IMG/VR virus record: IMGVR_UViG_3300037507_005588
Location: 1 to 64,000 of that record
Length of the DNA stretch: 64,000 bases
Strand: one strand, 5' to 3'
Source of the DNA: a virus
The position numbers were made by a program, and so were the translations under genes. The notes under the pieces were generated by a model. The model saw only the letters and a program-made list of their open reading frames with translations. It ran no database searches and was not told the origin of the DNA. Positions 1 to 8,042 of this stretch are shown here, in pieces; the first letter of the stretch is position 1; every line of letters begins with the position of its first letter.

Positions 1-846
1 ATGGACCAATCTCTAAAGAAAATTCTCCACAAAATATGGGATAAGTATCAAGTTTACGATGAGAAACTTATCCGTAAATTTTTGACAGGGTTCAAGGAAC
101 TTGACTCTATTGAATTGAGAAATGAATTCCGTAATTGGTTCGGAGGTGACGACGCTGTTTTTAACAAAGTGGAGGAGTTTTTGTCCAAACCTAAACATGC
201 TCGTGTTGGTGGATATGACTTTGATTACAAACCAATAATTTGGGATATAAATGTATCTAAAAACCGTGACATGTGGGTAGAGTTGGATAGTAGTGTTGTG
301 GATGCTAATGGGAAGGTTACTTTGGATGGTTATGATGGAAATACCTACGACATCGGTGAGGTGATGGATGGTGAGGAATTTTCTGGTGAGGATAATATGG
401 CATGGGAAGTAAACGATGAAATAAATGATATAATCAGATTTCAACTCAAAGACCTTTTGATAAAAAATTTCGGTATTGATTTGGTCTACTATAATAACTT
501 AGTTTATGATGACCAAGCCTTTGAAAAGTCATTAAAAGAATCCATAAGAAGAATATTAAAGGAAGAAACAGAACCCATTTCAAATGATATGGGTGAAAAA
601 TATTACATATCTTGGGATGAAAATTATGGTAAATCTTTTAAGTTAGTTAAAACACCTTATGGTGCACAAAGTGGGGGTAAATGGGAACCTAATTTAGTAT
701 CAATAGTTACACCAGAAAATACAAATGCGTGGTATGAATGGGAAGAGTTATCTGATGAAAAATTAGATATGTGGAAAGAAAATTGGGATAACATCCAAAA
801 AACTTTAGGAAACCATAAGTATAATCAAATAATAAGAAATATGTGA
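1..846 (+). CDS. two-module protein with internal ESIRRILKEE linker
   Basis: 281 aa, function unknown. The frame opens with an ATG at the first base, so the true start could lie upstream of the window. Residues 1-178 are an acidic domain rich in Trp and Asp. Residues 180-190 read ESIRRILKEET, a peptide that recurs in the next gene. Residues 195-281 are a second small domain containing SWDENYGKSF and several Trp. The peptide between two domains makes this look like two packaged proteins fused end to end. The stop codon lies just before the ATG of the next gene, so the two are probably co-transcribed. No family was recognised. Confidence 0.75.
   Translation: MDQSLKKILHKIWDKYQVYDEKLIRKFLTGFKELDSIELRNEFRNWFGGDDAVFNKVEEFLSKPKHARVGGYDFDYKPIIWDINVSKNRDMWVELDSSVVDANGKVTLDGYDGNTYDIGEVMDGEEFSGEDNMAWEVNDEINDIIRFQLKDLLIKNFGIDLVYYNNLVYDDQAFEKSLKESIRRILKEETEPISNDMGEKYYISWDENYGKSFKLVKTPYGAQSGGKWEPNLVSIVTPENTNAWYEWEELSDEKLDMWKENWDNIQKTLGNHKYNQIIRNM
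538..570 (+). repeat. 33-bp direct repeat encoding ESIRRILKEET, copy 1
   Basis: Nearly identical to 1263-1295 and 1665-1697. All three copies are in frame and encode the amphipathic peptide ESIRRIL(K/R)EE. Nucleotide-level conservation between unrelated modules suggests recent duplication or recombination. Confidence 0.85.
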
Positions 847-848
847 AT

Positions 849-2114
849 ATGAACTTACAAGAAAAAATAAGAAGAATATTAAAGGGGGTGGCAAAGAAGT
901 TATCAAACAAACTTCATTGTGATAGACACGGTTCTTGTGTACATTTTGCCGAATTATTTGTTGAGGAAATCAATAATACTCACCCTGAATTATTAAAAGA
1001 GTTTGAGGTTATTGAGGGATATGTCGATGTTAAGTTTGGTGAAGGAAAACCACAAGAACATACTTGGATTAGATTAAGTGATGATGAGGTTATCGACCCA
1101 ACATTTATGCAGTTTACAAAGTACGATAAGAATGCAAAATACAGTAGAAAAAGGACTAAATCATATACAGGACAAGAATATTATGATGAAGGGGTTATAG
1201 AGTCGTGGTTTTCCAAAAGAAGAGAAGAACAACCTGACACCGTGTTTAAGGGGGGATTAGAAGAATCCATAAGAAGAATATTAAGGGAAGAAACTAAAAT
1301 TCCTTTGGAAGATTTGAATACTGTGATAAAAGATTTAGAGGGTGGGTTTGATGTATTCATTATGAATGGTGATAAAAAGATTGGAGAAATATCTTTTACT
1401 GAAGAAGATAAACCTAATCAGTATACAATTTCGGATGCAACAATTGACGATGAATACAAAGGAAATAGAATATACCCAAAAACGATTATCAACTTATTCA
1501 AAGAAAAGCCAAACATTATTATTAATTCAGTATTTAGAAGTCCTGAGGCTCAAAAAGCGTGGATATACCTGTTAAGTAATTTGCCTCCGAATATAGGGAA
1601 GTCCGTAAAATACTACAAGGATGAAGATACCACATTATTCCAACTGAAATCACGCAATCTTCAAGAATCCATAAGAAGAATTTTAAGGGAAGAAATCACA
1701 TCAAAAGAAGTTGAAGTACGACCCGAGGTTTTTTATTCGTTTGCAAATTTACCAAACAAGCATTGGATTTCAGATAAAGATATAATGTACCCCGAAGAGT
1801 TTTTTGATGATAAAAATTTTGAGGAATATCAGTTTGATAATTTCTTGGATATGGACCAAATGTTCGGACATAAGAATTCTCCATTTGGAACTAAGGGGTT
1901 GGAGGTTGGAGACCCAAATAGAACCTCAAGGTCTTTTGATAGGTATAATTCTAGATTCGGGCCTGCCATAGTAAGAGTAATACCAAACAAGATTAAAATG
2001 GAAACAACTGAATCTGAATTAACTGAAAGATGTTGGAAAGGATATACTCAAAAAGGTATGAAAACAATGTTTGGAAAACAATATCCTAATTGCGTGAAAA
2101 TCAAAAAGAAATGA
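849..2114 (+). CDS. three-module protein: Cys-His-Asp domain, GNAT-like domain, unknown domain
   Basis: 421 aa from ATG 849, chosen because MNLQEKIRRIL matches sister genes; an in-frame GTG at 843 is the alternative. Module 1 has C30 in GSCVHFAE, H71 in EHTW and D83 in DPTF, the order and spacing of a transglutaminase- or papain-like Cys-His-Asp triad. Module 2 (about 150-270) resembles a GNAT acyltransferase: GEISF, then IDDEYKGNRIYPKTI, then AQKAWIYLL. Module 3 (about 285-421) is unrecognised. Each module is preceded by the peptide (residues 1-13, 139-149, 273-283). Domain calls come from motif reading only. It may be a polyprotein cut at the peptides. Confidence 0.7.
   Translation: MNLQEKIRRILKGVAKKLSNKLHCDRHGSCVHFAELFVEEINNTHPELLKEFEVIEGYVDVKFGEGKPQEHTWIRLSDDEVIDPTFMQFTKYDKNAKYSRKRTKSYTGQEYYDEGVIESWFSKRREEQPDTVFKGGLEESIRRILREETKIPLEDLNTVIKDLEGGFDVFIMNGDKKIGEISFTEEDKPNQYTISDATIDDEYKGNRIYPKTIINLFKEKPNIIINSVFRSPEAQKAWIYLLSNLPPNIGKSVKYYKDEDTTLFQLKSRNLQESIRRILREEITSKEVEVRPEVFYSFANLPNKHWISDKDIMYPEEFFDDKNFEEYQFDNFLDMDQMFGHKNSPFGTKGLEVGDPNRTSRSFDRYNSRFGPAIVRVIPNKIKMETTESELTERCWKGYTQKGMKTMFGKQYPNCVKIKKK
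1263..1295 (+). repeat. 33-bp direct repeat encoding ESIRRILREET, copy 2
   Basis: Second copy of the peptide-coding repeat. It lies at the junction between the Cys-His-Asp module and the GNAT-like module. Confidence 0.85.
1665..1697 (+). repeat. 33-bp direct repeat encoding ESIRRILREEI, copy 3
   Basis: Third copy of the peptide-coding repeat, at the junction between the GNAT-like module and the C-terminal unknown module. Confidence 0.85.
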
Positions 2115-2908
2115 ACCTACAAGAAAACATACAGAGAATCAGAGAAATGATGGGACTTATCATTGAAGAAAAAGAAATAGAGAAATCATACTCTAAAGTT
2201 ATTTTTAGAAAAGATGGGGACAAAGATATTGGTGCGTGTATTGGTATTGCCCACGGAGGTGAAATTTATTTACCACAAATAATTTTAGATAGAATTAAAA
2301 ATATAGATAATTTACATTTTATTGCTGAAGGTAATGCAGCAAAAAATCCTGAAAATGAGCCAGGTATGATGAAATTTATTAACAAAAACTTTCCTGGATA
2401 TGGAATAGAAAAAAAATCGTGGGACGAAATTACCGAAGATGGAAATAAAGGTGTTGGAAATCCTGATTTTAATGTTGTATATACTTTTATGCAACATGCA
2501 TATAATAACTACATAGATTATTATTCTTATTCTGGAGGAACCATGTTGGATGCGATGGCTCAAACTACAAGACCATCATTTCCACCAAACTCACCATCAG
2601 ACCCAAATGAAAGAAAAGAATGGTTAACATTTCATATGAAAAAGGCGGGATTTTTAGATGAATTAAAACAACCGTATAATAAAGAAAAGTTATTTGAATT
2701 ATTAACCGAAATGGAAGAGTCGGTATATCCCAAAGGTCAACAAGTACCTAACACAGACACATATTTTGGAAAAATGCAACAATTTATAGAGGACGAAAGA
2801 AACCAAACGATTTATGATTTAATGGGAAATGGGGGAGTTTCAATTGCGGGAGAAGGCCATGTTGATGAACTAAAACAACAATTCCCTGAATTAGAATTTA
2901 TTGAATAA
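2111..2908 (+). CDS. hypothetical protein with N-terminal MNLQENIxRI peptide
   Basis: 265 aa. The start at 2111 overlaps the upstream stop (ATGA), which argues against the earlier in-frame ATG at 2090. Residues 1-20 (MNLQENIQRIREMMGLIIEE) are the amphipathic peptide with L-I-I-E as a possible (I/L)xE cleavage site. The body has GIAHGGEIYLP near the start and GEGHVDELKQQFPEL at the end, faintly like TraB/TIKI-type GxxH motifs, but this is too weak for a family call. Operon with the genes on both sides. Confidence 0.7.
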   Translation: MNLQENIQRIREMMGLIIEEKEIEKSYSKVIFRKDGDKDIGACIGIAHGGEIYLPQIILDRIKNIDNLHFIAEGNAAKNPENEPGMMKFINKNFPGYGIEKKSWDEITEDGNKGVGNPDFNVVYTFMQHAYNNYIDYYSYSGGTMLDAMAQTTRPSFPPNSPSDPNERKEWLTFHMKKAGFLDELKQPYNKEKLFELLTEMEESVYPKGQQVPNTDTYFGKMQQFIEDERNQTIYDLMGNGGVSIAGEGHVDELKQQFPELEFIE

Positions 2909-3510
2909 TGAACTTACAAGAAAACATATCAAGAATCAAAGAAGTGATGGGACTCATTACAGAGGGTCTACACGACACATCATGGGAAAATGTAGATGAG
3001 ATTAGTAATGAACTCGATGAGTATTCTCGCACATTAAAAAACGCTAGAAAACAAGGAAGTGGTTTAAGATTTCCTAAAACAGCAATAAAGTATAATCCAC
3101 TTAGATTCAGACCCTACAGTAGAGAGAAACTCGATATACAAAAAGAGGAACAAACAGAAGGTTTACACGATACATCATGGGAAAATGATGAGGGTGACAA
3201 AATAACCCTTATGGATTTATTAAATGCTACGGAAAATATACCTGTAAAAAAAGTATCAGTAAAAGAACTGATACCACATTTATTATCTTGGGACGGAGAT
3301 GAAGAGGAAATAAAAAAAATTGAAAAATCCGATTTGAAATACCCAATTCTTATTTTTGTTGACGATGATGGAAAATTCATTTCAATTATTGATGGACATC
3401 ATAGAGCTCAGAAAGCCGCAAGACACGGACTTAAAACAATCAAAGCCAAAGAAATTCCGATAAATCAACTACCAAAAAAAATCAAAAAAGTTTTTGGTCA
3501 CATGGTATAA
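2908..3510 (+). CDS. ParB/sulfiredoxin-like domain protein with N-terminal peptide
   Basis: 200 aa, with its ATG overlapping the previous stop. Residues 1-19 (MNLQENISRIKEVMGLITE) are the shared peptide. Residues 162-170 read DGHHRAQKA, followed by ARHGLKTIKAKEI, matching the ParB N-terminal/sulfiredoxin-fold signature D-G-x-H-R-x-x-A-x-x-x-x-G. That domain can bind nucleotide or nick DNA in the ParB family; here activity is unknown. The segment EGLHDTSWEN occurs twice, at residues 19-28 and 84-93, each time after a Glu, as if the peptide-body junction had been duplicated. Confidence 0.7.
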   Translation: MNLQENISRIKEVMGLITEGLHDTSWENVDEISNELDEYSRTLKNARKQGSGLRFPKTAIKYNPLRFRPYSREKLDIQKEEQTEGLHDTSWENDEGDKITLMDLLNATENIPVKKVSVKELIPHLLSWDGDEEEIKKIEKSDLKYPILIFVDDDGKFISIIDGHHRAQKAARHGLKTIKAKEIPINQLPKKIKKVFGHMV

Positions 3511-3518
3511 TTACAATT

Positions 3519-3578
3519 ATGAAAATAGTAATATCCGAAAGCCAATACAAGAGGTTGATTGTATCCGAACTCCCATAA
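3519..3578 (+). CDS. mini-ORF: orphan 19-residue targeting-like peptide
   Basis: Encodes MKIVISESQYKRLIVSELP and stops just inside a terminator stem. The first 14 residues look like the N-termini of other proteins here (compare MQILITENQFKSLV at 9123 and MDILITESQQKLL at 29464). Either the remnant of a deleted gene whose body was lost, or a stand-alone peptide. Too short for coding statistics. Confidence 0.4.
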   Translation: MKIVISESQYKRLIVSELP

Positions 3579-3594
3579 AGGAGGGGTTTTTTAA
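3568..3594 (+). terminator. rho-independent terminator
   Basis: Stem AACTCC / GGGGTT around a 9-nt loop, then a T run. It closes the co-directional block that starts at base 1. Confidence 0.6.
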
Positions 3595-3831
3595 TTAAAT
3601 GGGTGTTGACTTGAACAAAACATCCCTTATGGGAATGCTAATCATTTTAGAAATTTTTCTAACTTCATTTTCAATATCGTAGATTGAATCTTCAAATCCT
3701 TCAATCAGAAAAACTTGAACTGAAATAGTTGAGTTAGAATCCTCAAAAACTTGAATGTGTTTTATTTGTGGATATCTATCCAACAAAATTTTATCTAAAA
3801 TAATTTGTAAACGGTCTATTTGTGGTATCAT
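3595..3831 (-). CDS. hypothetical protein, 78 aa
   Basis: Convergent with the upstream block; its 3' end abuts the terminator. Sequence pattern (amphipathic helix, two beta strands with FEDSNSTISVQVFLIEGFED, then a helix) suggests a small alpha/beta protein. It resembles the 84-aa protein at 11843-12097 in size and layout only. Function unknown. Confidence 0.6.
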   Translation of the reverse strand: MIPQIDRLQIILDKILLDRYPQIKHIQVFEDSNSTISVQVFLIEGFEDSIYDIENEVRKISKMISIPIRDVLFKSTPI

Positions 3832-3868
3832 ATTGGTAAATATACGAAAGATAATTGGGTTTCAAAAG

Positions 3869-3876
3869 TATTTATT
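3869..3876 (+). promoter_or_regulatory. TATTTATT start-proximal motif
   Basis: Ends 4 nt before ATG 3881. Member of the recurrent TATTTAT(A/T/C) class discussed in the findings. Confidence 0.5.
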
Positions 3877-3880
3877 GTTT

Positions 3881-4429
3881 ATGAACAAAGAAGTCCTAAA
3901 AAAAGCCGCTGAAAAATTCATCAAGTCGTTTGTTTTGAAGAATAAAGGTATTGAATACAAATTATCTTTCGATGATATAGTAGGATATGACAATATGTTG
4001 GGTATAATTTTGGAGGTAGTCGTAGATTATTATAAATTGGCTACAGATGAAGAGTATTTTAACAATTTAACCGATTTGGAGGAAAATTTGGAAGTTGTGG
4101 GTAAATATTTGGGTCAGGACGTTTTTCATCCCTTTTTATCGTGGAAATATAAGAATGTAAATATGTTCTATGATAGTATGGCTAATGTTCTCAATGAACT
4201 CGAACATCTATTCCAAAATTACTATCAAGATTATGACTACGATGATTATGGGTTCTACTTGGAATTGAAAATGAAAGAAGAGGGTAGTGAAGATTTTGGA
4301 TTAATCTTTGGTTCGGAAAATTATTTGGACATAGACATTGAAGGTGAGGTATTAGAGTTAGTTGAAAAAGAGGATTTACTAAAACAACTCAACGATAAAG
4401 TAGATTTAGAATTTGACTTTGAATCCTGA
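3881..4429 (+). CDS. acidic hypothetical protein, 182 aa
   Basis: Start at 3881 (MNKEVLKKAAEKF) is preferred to the in-frame ATG at 3755, because a TATTTATT motif sits just upstream and the longer form would overlap the opposite gene. Rich in Asp, Glu and Tyr, with a helical N-terminus. Its stop overlaps the next ATG (TGATGG). No domain recognised. Confidence 0.65.
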   Translation: MNKEVLKKAAEKFIKSFVLKNKGIEYKLSFDDIVGYDNMLGIILEVVVDYYKLATDEEYFNNLTDLEENLEVVGKYLGQDVFHPFLSWKYKNVNMFYDSMANVLNELEHLFQNYYQDYDYDDYGFYLELKMKEEGSEDFGLIFGSENYLDIDIEGEVLELVEKEDLLKQLNDKVDLEFDFES

Positions 4430-5118
4430 TGGAAAATATTTTTGAGAACATATCCAAAATTAAAGGGATGATGAATCTTACTGAAACATCTTCACCAAAC
4501 CAATATTTGTACATGGAATATGCCGTAAAAAAACGTTTGGAAAATTATTTTGGAATAAAATTTAACGTAAGTTATTCGGTTGGTAAAAGTGAGGAACTTA
4601 ACAGACCTGTTTTTGACATAGAGTTACTTGTTGACCCGAAGTTTTACCATTGGTTTTCTGATGACATAAATGCACGAATTTCTCATTTGGCGCACTCACC
4701 AAGAAGACCAATCTTAAAAGCTGTGAGAGTTCTTGGTTTAGAAGAAAAAAATATTGGAGATATTCAAGTTATTAAAGTTGGGGATTCAAAAGAGATGTAC
4801 GAGAAATTTGTAGAAGACTTCAAAAAAGTTTATAATAAATGGAGAGATATGATTATAAACAAGGATTATTCGGTAATTCCTGAAGAAGCGCAACCAAAAA
4901 CGGTACCTCCAAGACTTTTAGATGCCAAAATGATTGAAAATAACAATAAAAAGTTGCTTGACGACAACCTTAAATTGGATTTTGATTCTGATGAATTGAA
5001 ATCTTTCTTTGGAAAACAAGGGTATTTGAGTGGTAAACAATATTTTATTCATATTCTCGTTGCCCAACTTGCAATGCTCGGACTAATAGTGGACACTGTT
5101 CCTATAGATATACAATAA
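4429..5118 (+). CDS. hypothetical protein with N-terminal peptide, 229 aa
   Basis: Begins MENIFENISKIKGMMNLTET, a clear variant of the MNLQENISRIKEMMGL peptide with N-L-T-E as the possible cleavage site. The remainder is mixed alpha/beta with a Pro-rich stretch (EEAQPKTVPPRLLDAKM) and a hydrophobic C-terminus. Translationally coupled to the upstream gene by stop/start overlap. No family recognised. Confidence 0.7.
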   Translation: MENIFENISKIKGMMNLTETSSPNQYLYMEYAVKKRLENYFGIKFNVSYSVGKSEELNRPVFDIELLVDPKFYHWFSDDINARISHLAHSPRRPILKAVRVLGLEEKNIGDIQVIKVGDSKEMYEKFVEDFKKVYNKWRDMIINKDYSVIPEEAQPKTVPPRLLDAKMIENNNKKLLDDNLKLDFDSDELKSFFGKQGYLSGKQYFIHILVAQLAMLGLIVDTVPIDIQ

Positions 5119-5129
5119 TAAAAATTACA

Positions 5130-5137
5130 TATTTATA
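5130..5137 (+). promoter_or_regulatory. TATTTATA start-proximal motif
   Basis: Exact TATTTATA, 3 nt before ATG 5141. Confidence 0.55.
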
Positions 5138-5140
5138 ATA

Positions 5141-5410
5141 ATGGGACAGAAATTTGTGATTACCGAACAAGATAGAAAACACGCTCAAGAATTACTTGAG
5201 AAATACATCAAAAATCCGTTTTACACGGCTAAATCTTTTGATATGGGAGACTTATCTGATTTTGACCCGAAAATAGATGAGAGAGCCGCAAAATACACTG
5301 AACAACTATCAGAAACTATACAACAAATTGCTCGTAAAGAAGGTAGATTGGTTGTGAAAAAAATGTTAGAAAATTTACTTAACCAGTATTCAAATAAAAC
5401 GGAGTCATGA
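5141..5410 (+). CDS. small protein with MGQKFVITEQ N-terminus
   Basis: 89 aa, helical and charged. The start MGQKFVITEQDRKHAQELLE is of the same style as MGQRLIISEEEKKTILGLH at 7067, with V-I-T-E as a possible protease site. Its stop overlaps the ATG of the next gene. Probably virion-associated by analogy with its sisters; function unknown. Confidence 0.7.
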   Translation: MGQKFVITEQDRKHAQELLEKYIKNPFYTAKSFDMGDLSDFDPKIDERAAKYTEQLSETIQQIARKEGRLVVKKMLENLLNQYSNKTES

Positions 5411-6159
5411 ACTACTCACCTTATGATAAAATTTTAGCGGCCATAGAATTTTATAAAATGTGGTTGGACGAGAATAAAATTTCGGTTGCACCAAAAACTC
5501 CAATTTCTGTAATTGAATTGAAATATGGAAAAAAACTAAGAGAGGATTTGGGTGTGTCCGAATGGTTTAACTTGGAACGTGTTGGTGATTATATTTTGGA
5601 TAAAAAATTATTTTCGTATGCTCAGATTGTAGACCAAAAGATGCTTTCTGAATTTTCACCAAAATTATTCTCAAAACTCTTACCAGAAATAAATTTGGAT
5701 GGACTAACCGTTAAGTTAATAGAAGATTCTCCACGAAATTTTAGGATTATCTCAGAGTACAATCCTGAAGTTTGGTTCAAAAATAAAGATATTACACAAA
5801 AAGACGTAGATTACATTAAAAATTTGGAAAAAATTGTCACGTCTCGTATTGAAAAATACGTCGGTTTGGAAAGGGGTGAGCCATATCAAGGAAATTTTTA
5901 TAATTGGGGTGGTCATGGCTCATTTTTTTCAAATTTACCAGAATTTGAGAAGTATATCAATAAAGTAGTCAAACCCCAACTTAAATCTGCGGATGATAAA
6001 TCTCAAATACGTGGATTCAAAATAGATTTGACCAAACAGGGTAAACTCAGAATAAAAATAATTTGGGCTTCGGGTTTTCGAAGAAGTGTTACCAAAGAAG
6101 AACTTTTGGACAAACTAATGGAATTAGGATTCAACCCCCAACTTATCGTATTAGATTAA
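5407..6159 (+). CDS. hypothetical protein, 250 aa
   Basis: ATG overlaps the preceding stop (ATGA). No targeting peptide. Contains a Trp- and Gly-rich central loop (NFYNWGGHGSFF) and a basic C-terminal segment ending in FNPQLIVLD. No domain recognised. Confidence 0.65.
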   Translation: MNYSPYDKILAAIEFYKMWLDENKISVAPKTPISVIELKYGKKLREDLGVSEWFNLERVGDYILDKKLFSYAQIVDQKMLSEFSPKLFSKLLPEINLDGLTVKLIEDSPRNFRIISEYNPEVWFKNKDITQKDVDYIKNLEKIVTSRIEKYVGLERGEPYQGNFYNWGGHGSFFSNLPEFEKYINKVVKPQLKSADDKSQIRGFKIDLTKQGKLRIKIIWASGFRRSVTKEELLDKLMELGFNPQLIVLD

Positions 6160-6201
6160 CCTAATAGTTTCCATTTTTTAAGTTTCATTTATATTGAATT
6201 C

Positions 6202-6351
6202 ATGGGAACTGTAAAATTTTTATCAAACAAAATTATTTTGAAAGACGAGGAAGGTAACACTCAATCTTACAACTTGATGAAATTTCCAACAATCAATGTT
6301 GGTACGACTTACATTCAGTGGAAAGGTGAAACTTACTTAAGTCGGGTATGA
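6202..6351 (+). CDS. small beta-rich protein, 49 aa
   Basis: Begins MGTVKFLSNKIILKDEEGN and ends TYLSRV. Alternating hydrophobic residues suggest a single small beta-barrel or SH3-like fold. Its stop overlaps the ATG of the next gene, which supports real translation. Preceded by CATTTATA. Confidence 0.55.
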   Translation: MGTVKFLSNKIILKDEEGNTQSYNLMKFPTINVGTTYIQWKGETYLSRV

Positions 6352-6596
6352 CTTACATCTTAATTTTTTTACTTCAAGTATTTTTCAACATTTTGAAAGT
6401 TCTTGAAATAAGACATGCTGTTCATGGAAAGGTAAAAGAAAGTTTAATCAACTCAGTTCTAATTTCATCAATGACCCTTGCATCATCATATTTCTCTTTG
6501 GATGAATTATTCTCAGGTAATTGGATTGTAATTCTCTTTTTTGTTGGAGGTAGTGTTGTTGGTAAATGGTTAACACTCAGTTTTTTAACAAAGTAA
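6348..6596 (+). CDS. small inner-membrane protein
   Basis: 82 aa with three hydrophobic stretches (residues 2-18, about 34-48 and 58-78), consistent with two or three transmembrane helices. Overlaps the 49-aa gene by 4 nt. Could be a holin-type or superinfection-exclusion protein, but no family was recognised. Confidence 0.6.
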   Translation: MTYILIFLLQVFFNILKVLEIRHAVHGKVKESLINSVLISSMTLASSYFSLDELFSGNWIVILFFVGGSVVGKWLTLSFLTK

Positions 6597-6995
6597 TTAT
6601 TCGAAACTCCTGAAATTATTTTCTTTTTTTTCAGGATGTTTTTTTTCAAATTTTTTCACAAGTTGTCCTGATAACGCGTTGGCTTCATCCTCATTTTTTC
6701 CACCAATGTCAGGTCCTTGTTCTCTGTTCAAAATTTGTATTTGATACTCATGGACCCATTCATGAGCCAAAGTCCTAAGAACGTCTCTTAATATTCTATC
6801 TTTGACCAAAATTTTCAATCTACTATCAGGAGTTCTGGAACCCGTGGTCATATCACCATATCTATTACCCAAAAACTCAACAACAACAGATTCTTTTAGG
6901 GGTAGATTTCTTTGAAGTAATTTAATAAACCTTTCTACAGAGTCGTGTACAGTTTTAATTTTGTTGGCATTCAAATATTTGATAGTAACTTTCAT
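6597..6995 (-). CDS. zinc-metallopeptidase-like protein (HEWVH)
   Basis: 132 aa from ATG 6995, which has a TATTTATC motif 3 nt upstream on the minus strand; an upstream ATG at 7019 is less likely. Carries HEWVHEYQ (HExxH) about 83 residues in, then EDEANALSGQLV about 25 residues later, reminiscent of the third Glu ligand and A-N helix of ImmA/IrrE-type peptidases. One of three short HExxH proteins in the window. Peptidase activity is inferred from the motif only. Confidence 0.6.
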   Translation of the reverse strand: MKVTIKYLNANKIKTVHDSVERFIKLLQRNLPLKESVVVEFLGNRYGDMTTGSRTPDSRLKILVKDRILRDVLRTLAHEWVHEYQIQILNREQGPDIGGKNEDEANALSGQLVKKFEKKHPEKKENNFRSFE

Positions 6996-6998
6996 AAA

Positions 6999-7006
6999 GA
7001 TAAATA
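6999..7006 (-). promoter_or_regulatory. TATTTATC start-proximal motif
   Basis: On the minus strand, 3 nt upstream of ATG 6995. Confidence 0.5.
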
Positions 7007-7040
7007 CTAACCCATACATGTATTTTTATTTTGTTTTTGA

Positions 7041-7048
7041 TATTTATA
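7041..7048 (+). promoter_or_regulatory. TATTTATA start-proximal motif
   Basis: Exact TATTTATA 18 nt before ATG 7067; belongs to the longer-spacing class. Confidence 0.5.
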
Positions 7049-7066
7049 ATTAAATATTTTTATAAA

Positions 7067-7297
7067 ATGGGACAAAGACTAATCATCTCTGAAGAAGAGA
7101 AAAAAACAATCTTAGGTTTACACTCAGAACCTTCACTTAAAAAAAGACTTTTTGAAGGTCAAGGTGTTGGATTTATGGTTGGTGAGCCTAATGGATTACA
7201 AATCCGAAAAGAAGAACCCACAGAAGCTGTGGAAGATACTATTGAAGATGAGAGTGAAACTGATGTTGAAGTTTCCGAAGAATCGGATTCTGAATAA
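7067..7297 (+). CDS. small acidic protein with MGQRLIISEEEKK N-terminus
   Basis: 76 aa. The start at 7067 is chosen by its likeness to MGQKFVITEQ at 5141. Residues 1-19 (MGQRLIISEEEKKTILGLH) are the targeting-type peptide. The C-terminal half is highly acidic (EDTIEDESETDVEVSEESDSE) and probably disordered. I associate this N-terminus with many uncultured marine phage proteins. Followed by a terminator. Confidence 0.7.
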   Translation: MGQRLIISEEEKKTILGLHSEPSLKKRLFEGQGVGFMVGEPNGLQIRKEEPTEAVEDTIEDESETDVEVSEESDSE

Positions 7298-7318
7298 TAA
7301 TTTTTACTAACAATACAA

Positions 7319-7342
7319 AACCCCTCCTACGAGGGGTTTTTT
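7319..7342 (+). terminator. rho-independent terminator
   Basis: Stem AACCCCTC / GAGGGGTT with loop CTAC, followed by T6. Confidence 0.9.
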
Positions 7343-7370
7343 ATTTATTATTTTATTTTACATTTTTGTG

Positions 7371-7874
7371 ATGAGAAACAAAATTCAAGTTTTTGGTTTA
7401 CAGAGGAGTGGGACTAATTTTGTTGAGTGGACACTCAACTATAATTTTTCGAATTTGAATTATCAAACAATTTCTGTGTTGTGTGATATACCATCAGACA
7501 TATGGTTTGGTAGAATGTCGGCACTTAAACACAACTTTCCAAATTTAGATTATTCAGATTATGCCATAGTTATCTATAAAGATTTCAAAAGTTGGATTCA
7601 CTCGATGAAACGTGCAAATTTTCATAAGAAATTGTATGATGTCTCCACCACCATTCAAACTTATGAAATATATATGGAAAGAGCTAAAAGTTTACCCGAA
7701 GATAAAACGATTTTGATTGAGCATAGTGAAGCCACTAAAAATTATTATGAATTTCTGAAACTAATTGCACAAAAATTCGATGTCCAAATGAATGAAGTAT
7801 TAATTCCACCTATGAACAGAATGGCGACGGATGGTGGAATGAGTATGATTGATTTACCTTATAAAATTATATAA
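7371..7874 (+). CDS. sulfotransferase-like P-loop protein
   Basis: 167 aa. Residues 3-12 (NKIQVFGLQRSGTNF) match the PAPS-binding 5'-phosphosulfate loop, and KDFKSWIHSM is the equivalent of the 3'-phosphate-binding strand/helix (usually RNPxxxxxS). Shorter than the usual 250-300 aa, so a minimal member. Expected to move sulfate from PAPS to a sugar or other acceptor. First of five sulfotransferase-like genes in the window. Confidence 0.65.
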   Translation: MRNKIQVFGLQRSGTNFVEWTLNYNFSNLNYQTISVLCDIPSDIWFGRMSALKHNFPNLDYSDYAIVIYKDFKSWIHSMKRANFHKKLYDVSTTIQTYEIYMERAKSLPEDKTILIEHSEATKNYYEFLKLIAQKFDVQMNEVLIPPMNRMATDGGMSMIDLPYKII

Positions 7875-7877
7875 AAA

Positions 7878-8042
7878 ATGATAGAAAAATGTATTTCGTG
7901 TGGAATAGAAACGGATGAAAACTTGTCAACTGATATTAATTACAGAAATTTTTACGTTGAAGGTTCTGGTCAACTATGTAGACAGTGTTATGAACGTATT
8001 TATGACTACCACAGAGAAAGTGATGATTATGAATCTTGGTAA
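7878..8042 (+). CDS. zinc-ribbon mini-protein, 54 aa
   Basis: MIEKCISCGIETDEN at the N-terminus and LCRQCYER later give two CxxC pairs 28 residues apart, a typical zinc ribbon. Starts 3 nt after the sulfotransferase stop. Its tail-end overlaps the convergent gene by 16 nt. A related 32-aa protein is at 44846. Confidence 0.6.
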   Translation: MIEKCISCGIETDENLSTDINYRNFYVEGSGQLCRQCYERIYDYHRESDDYESW

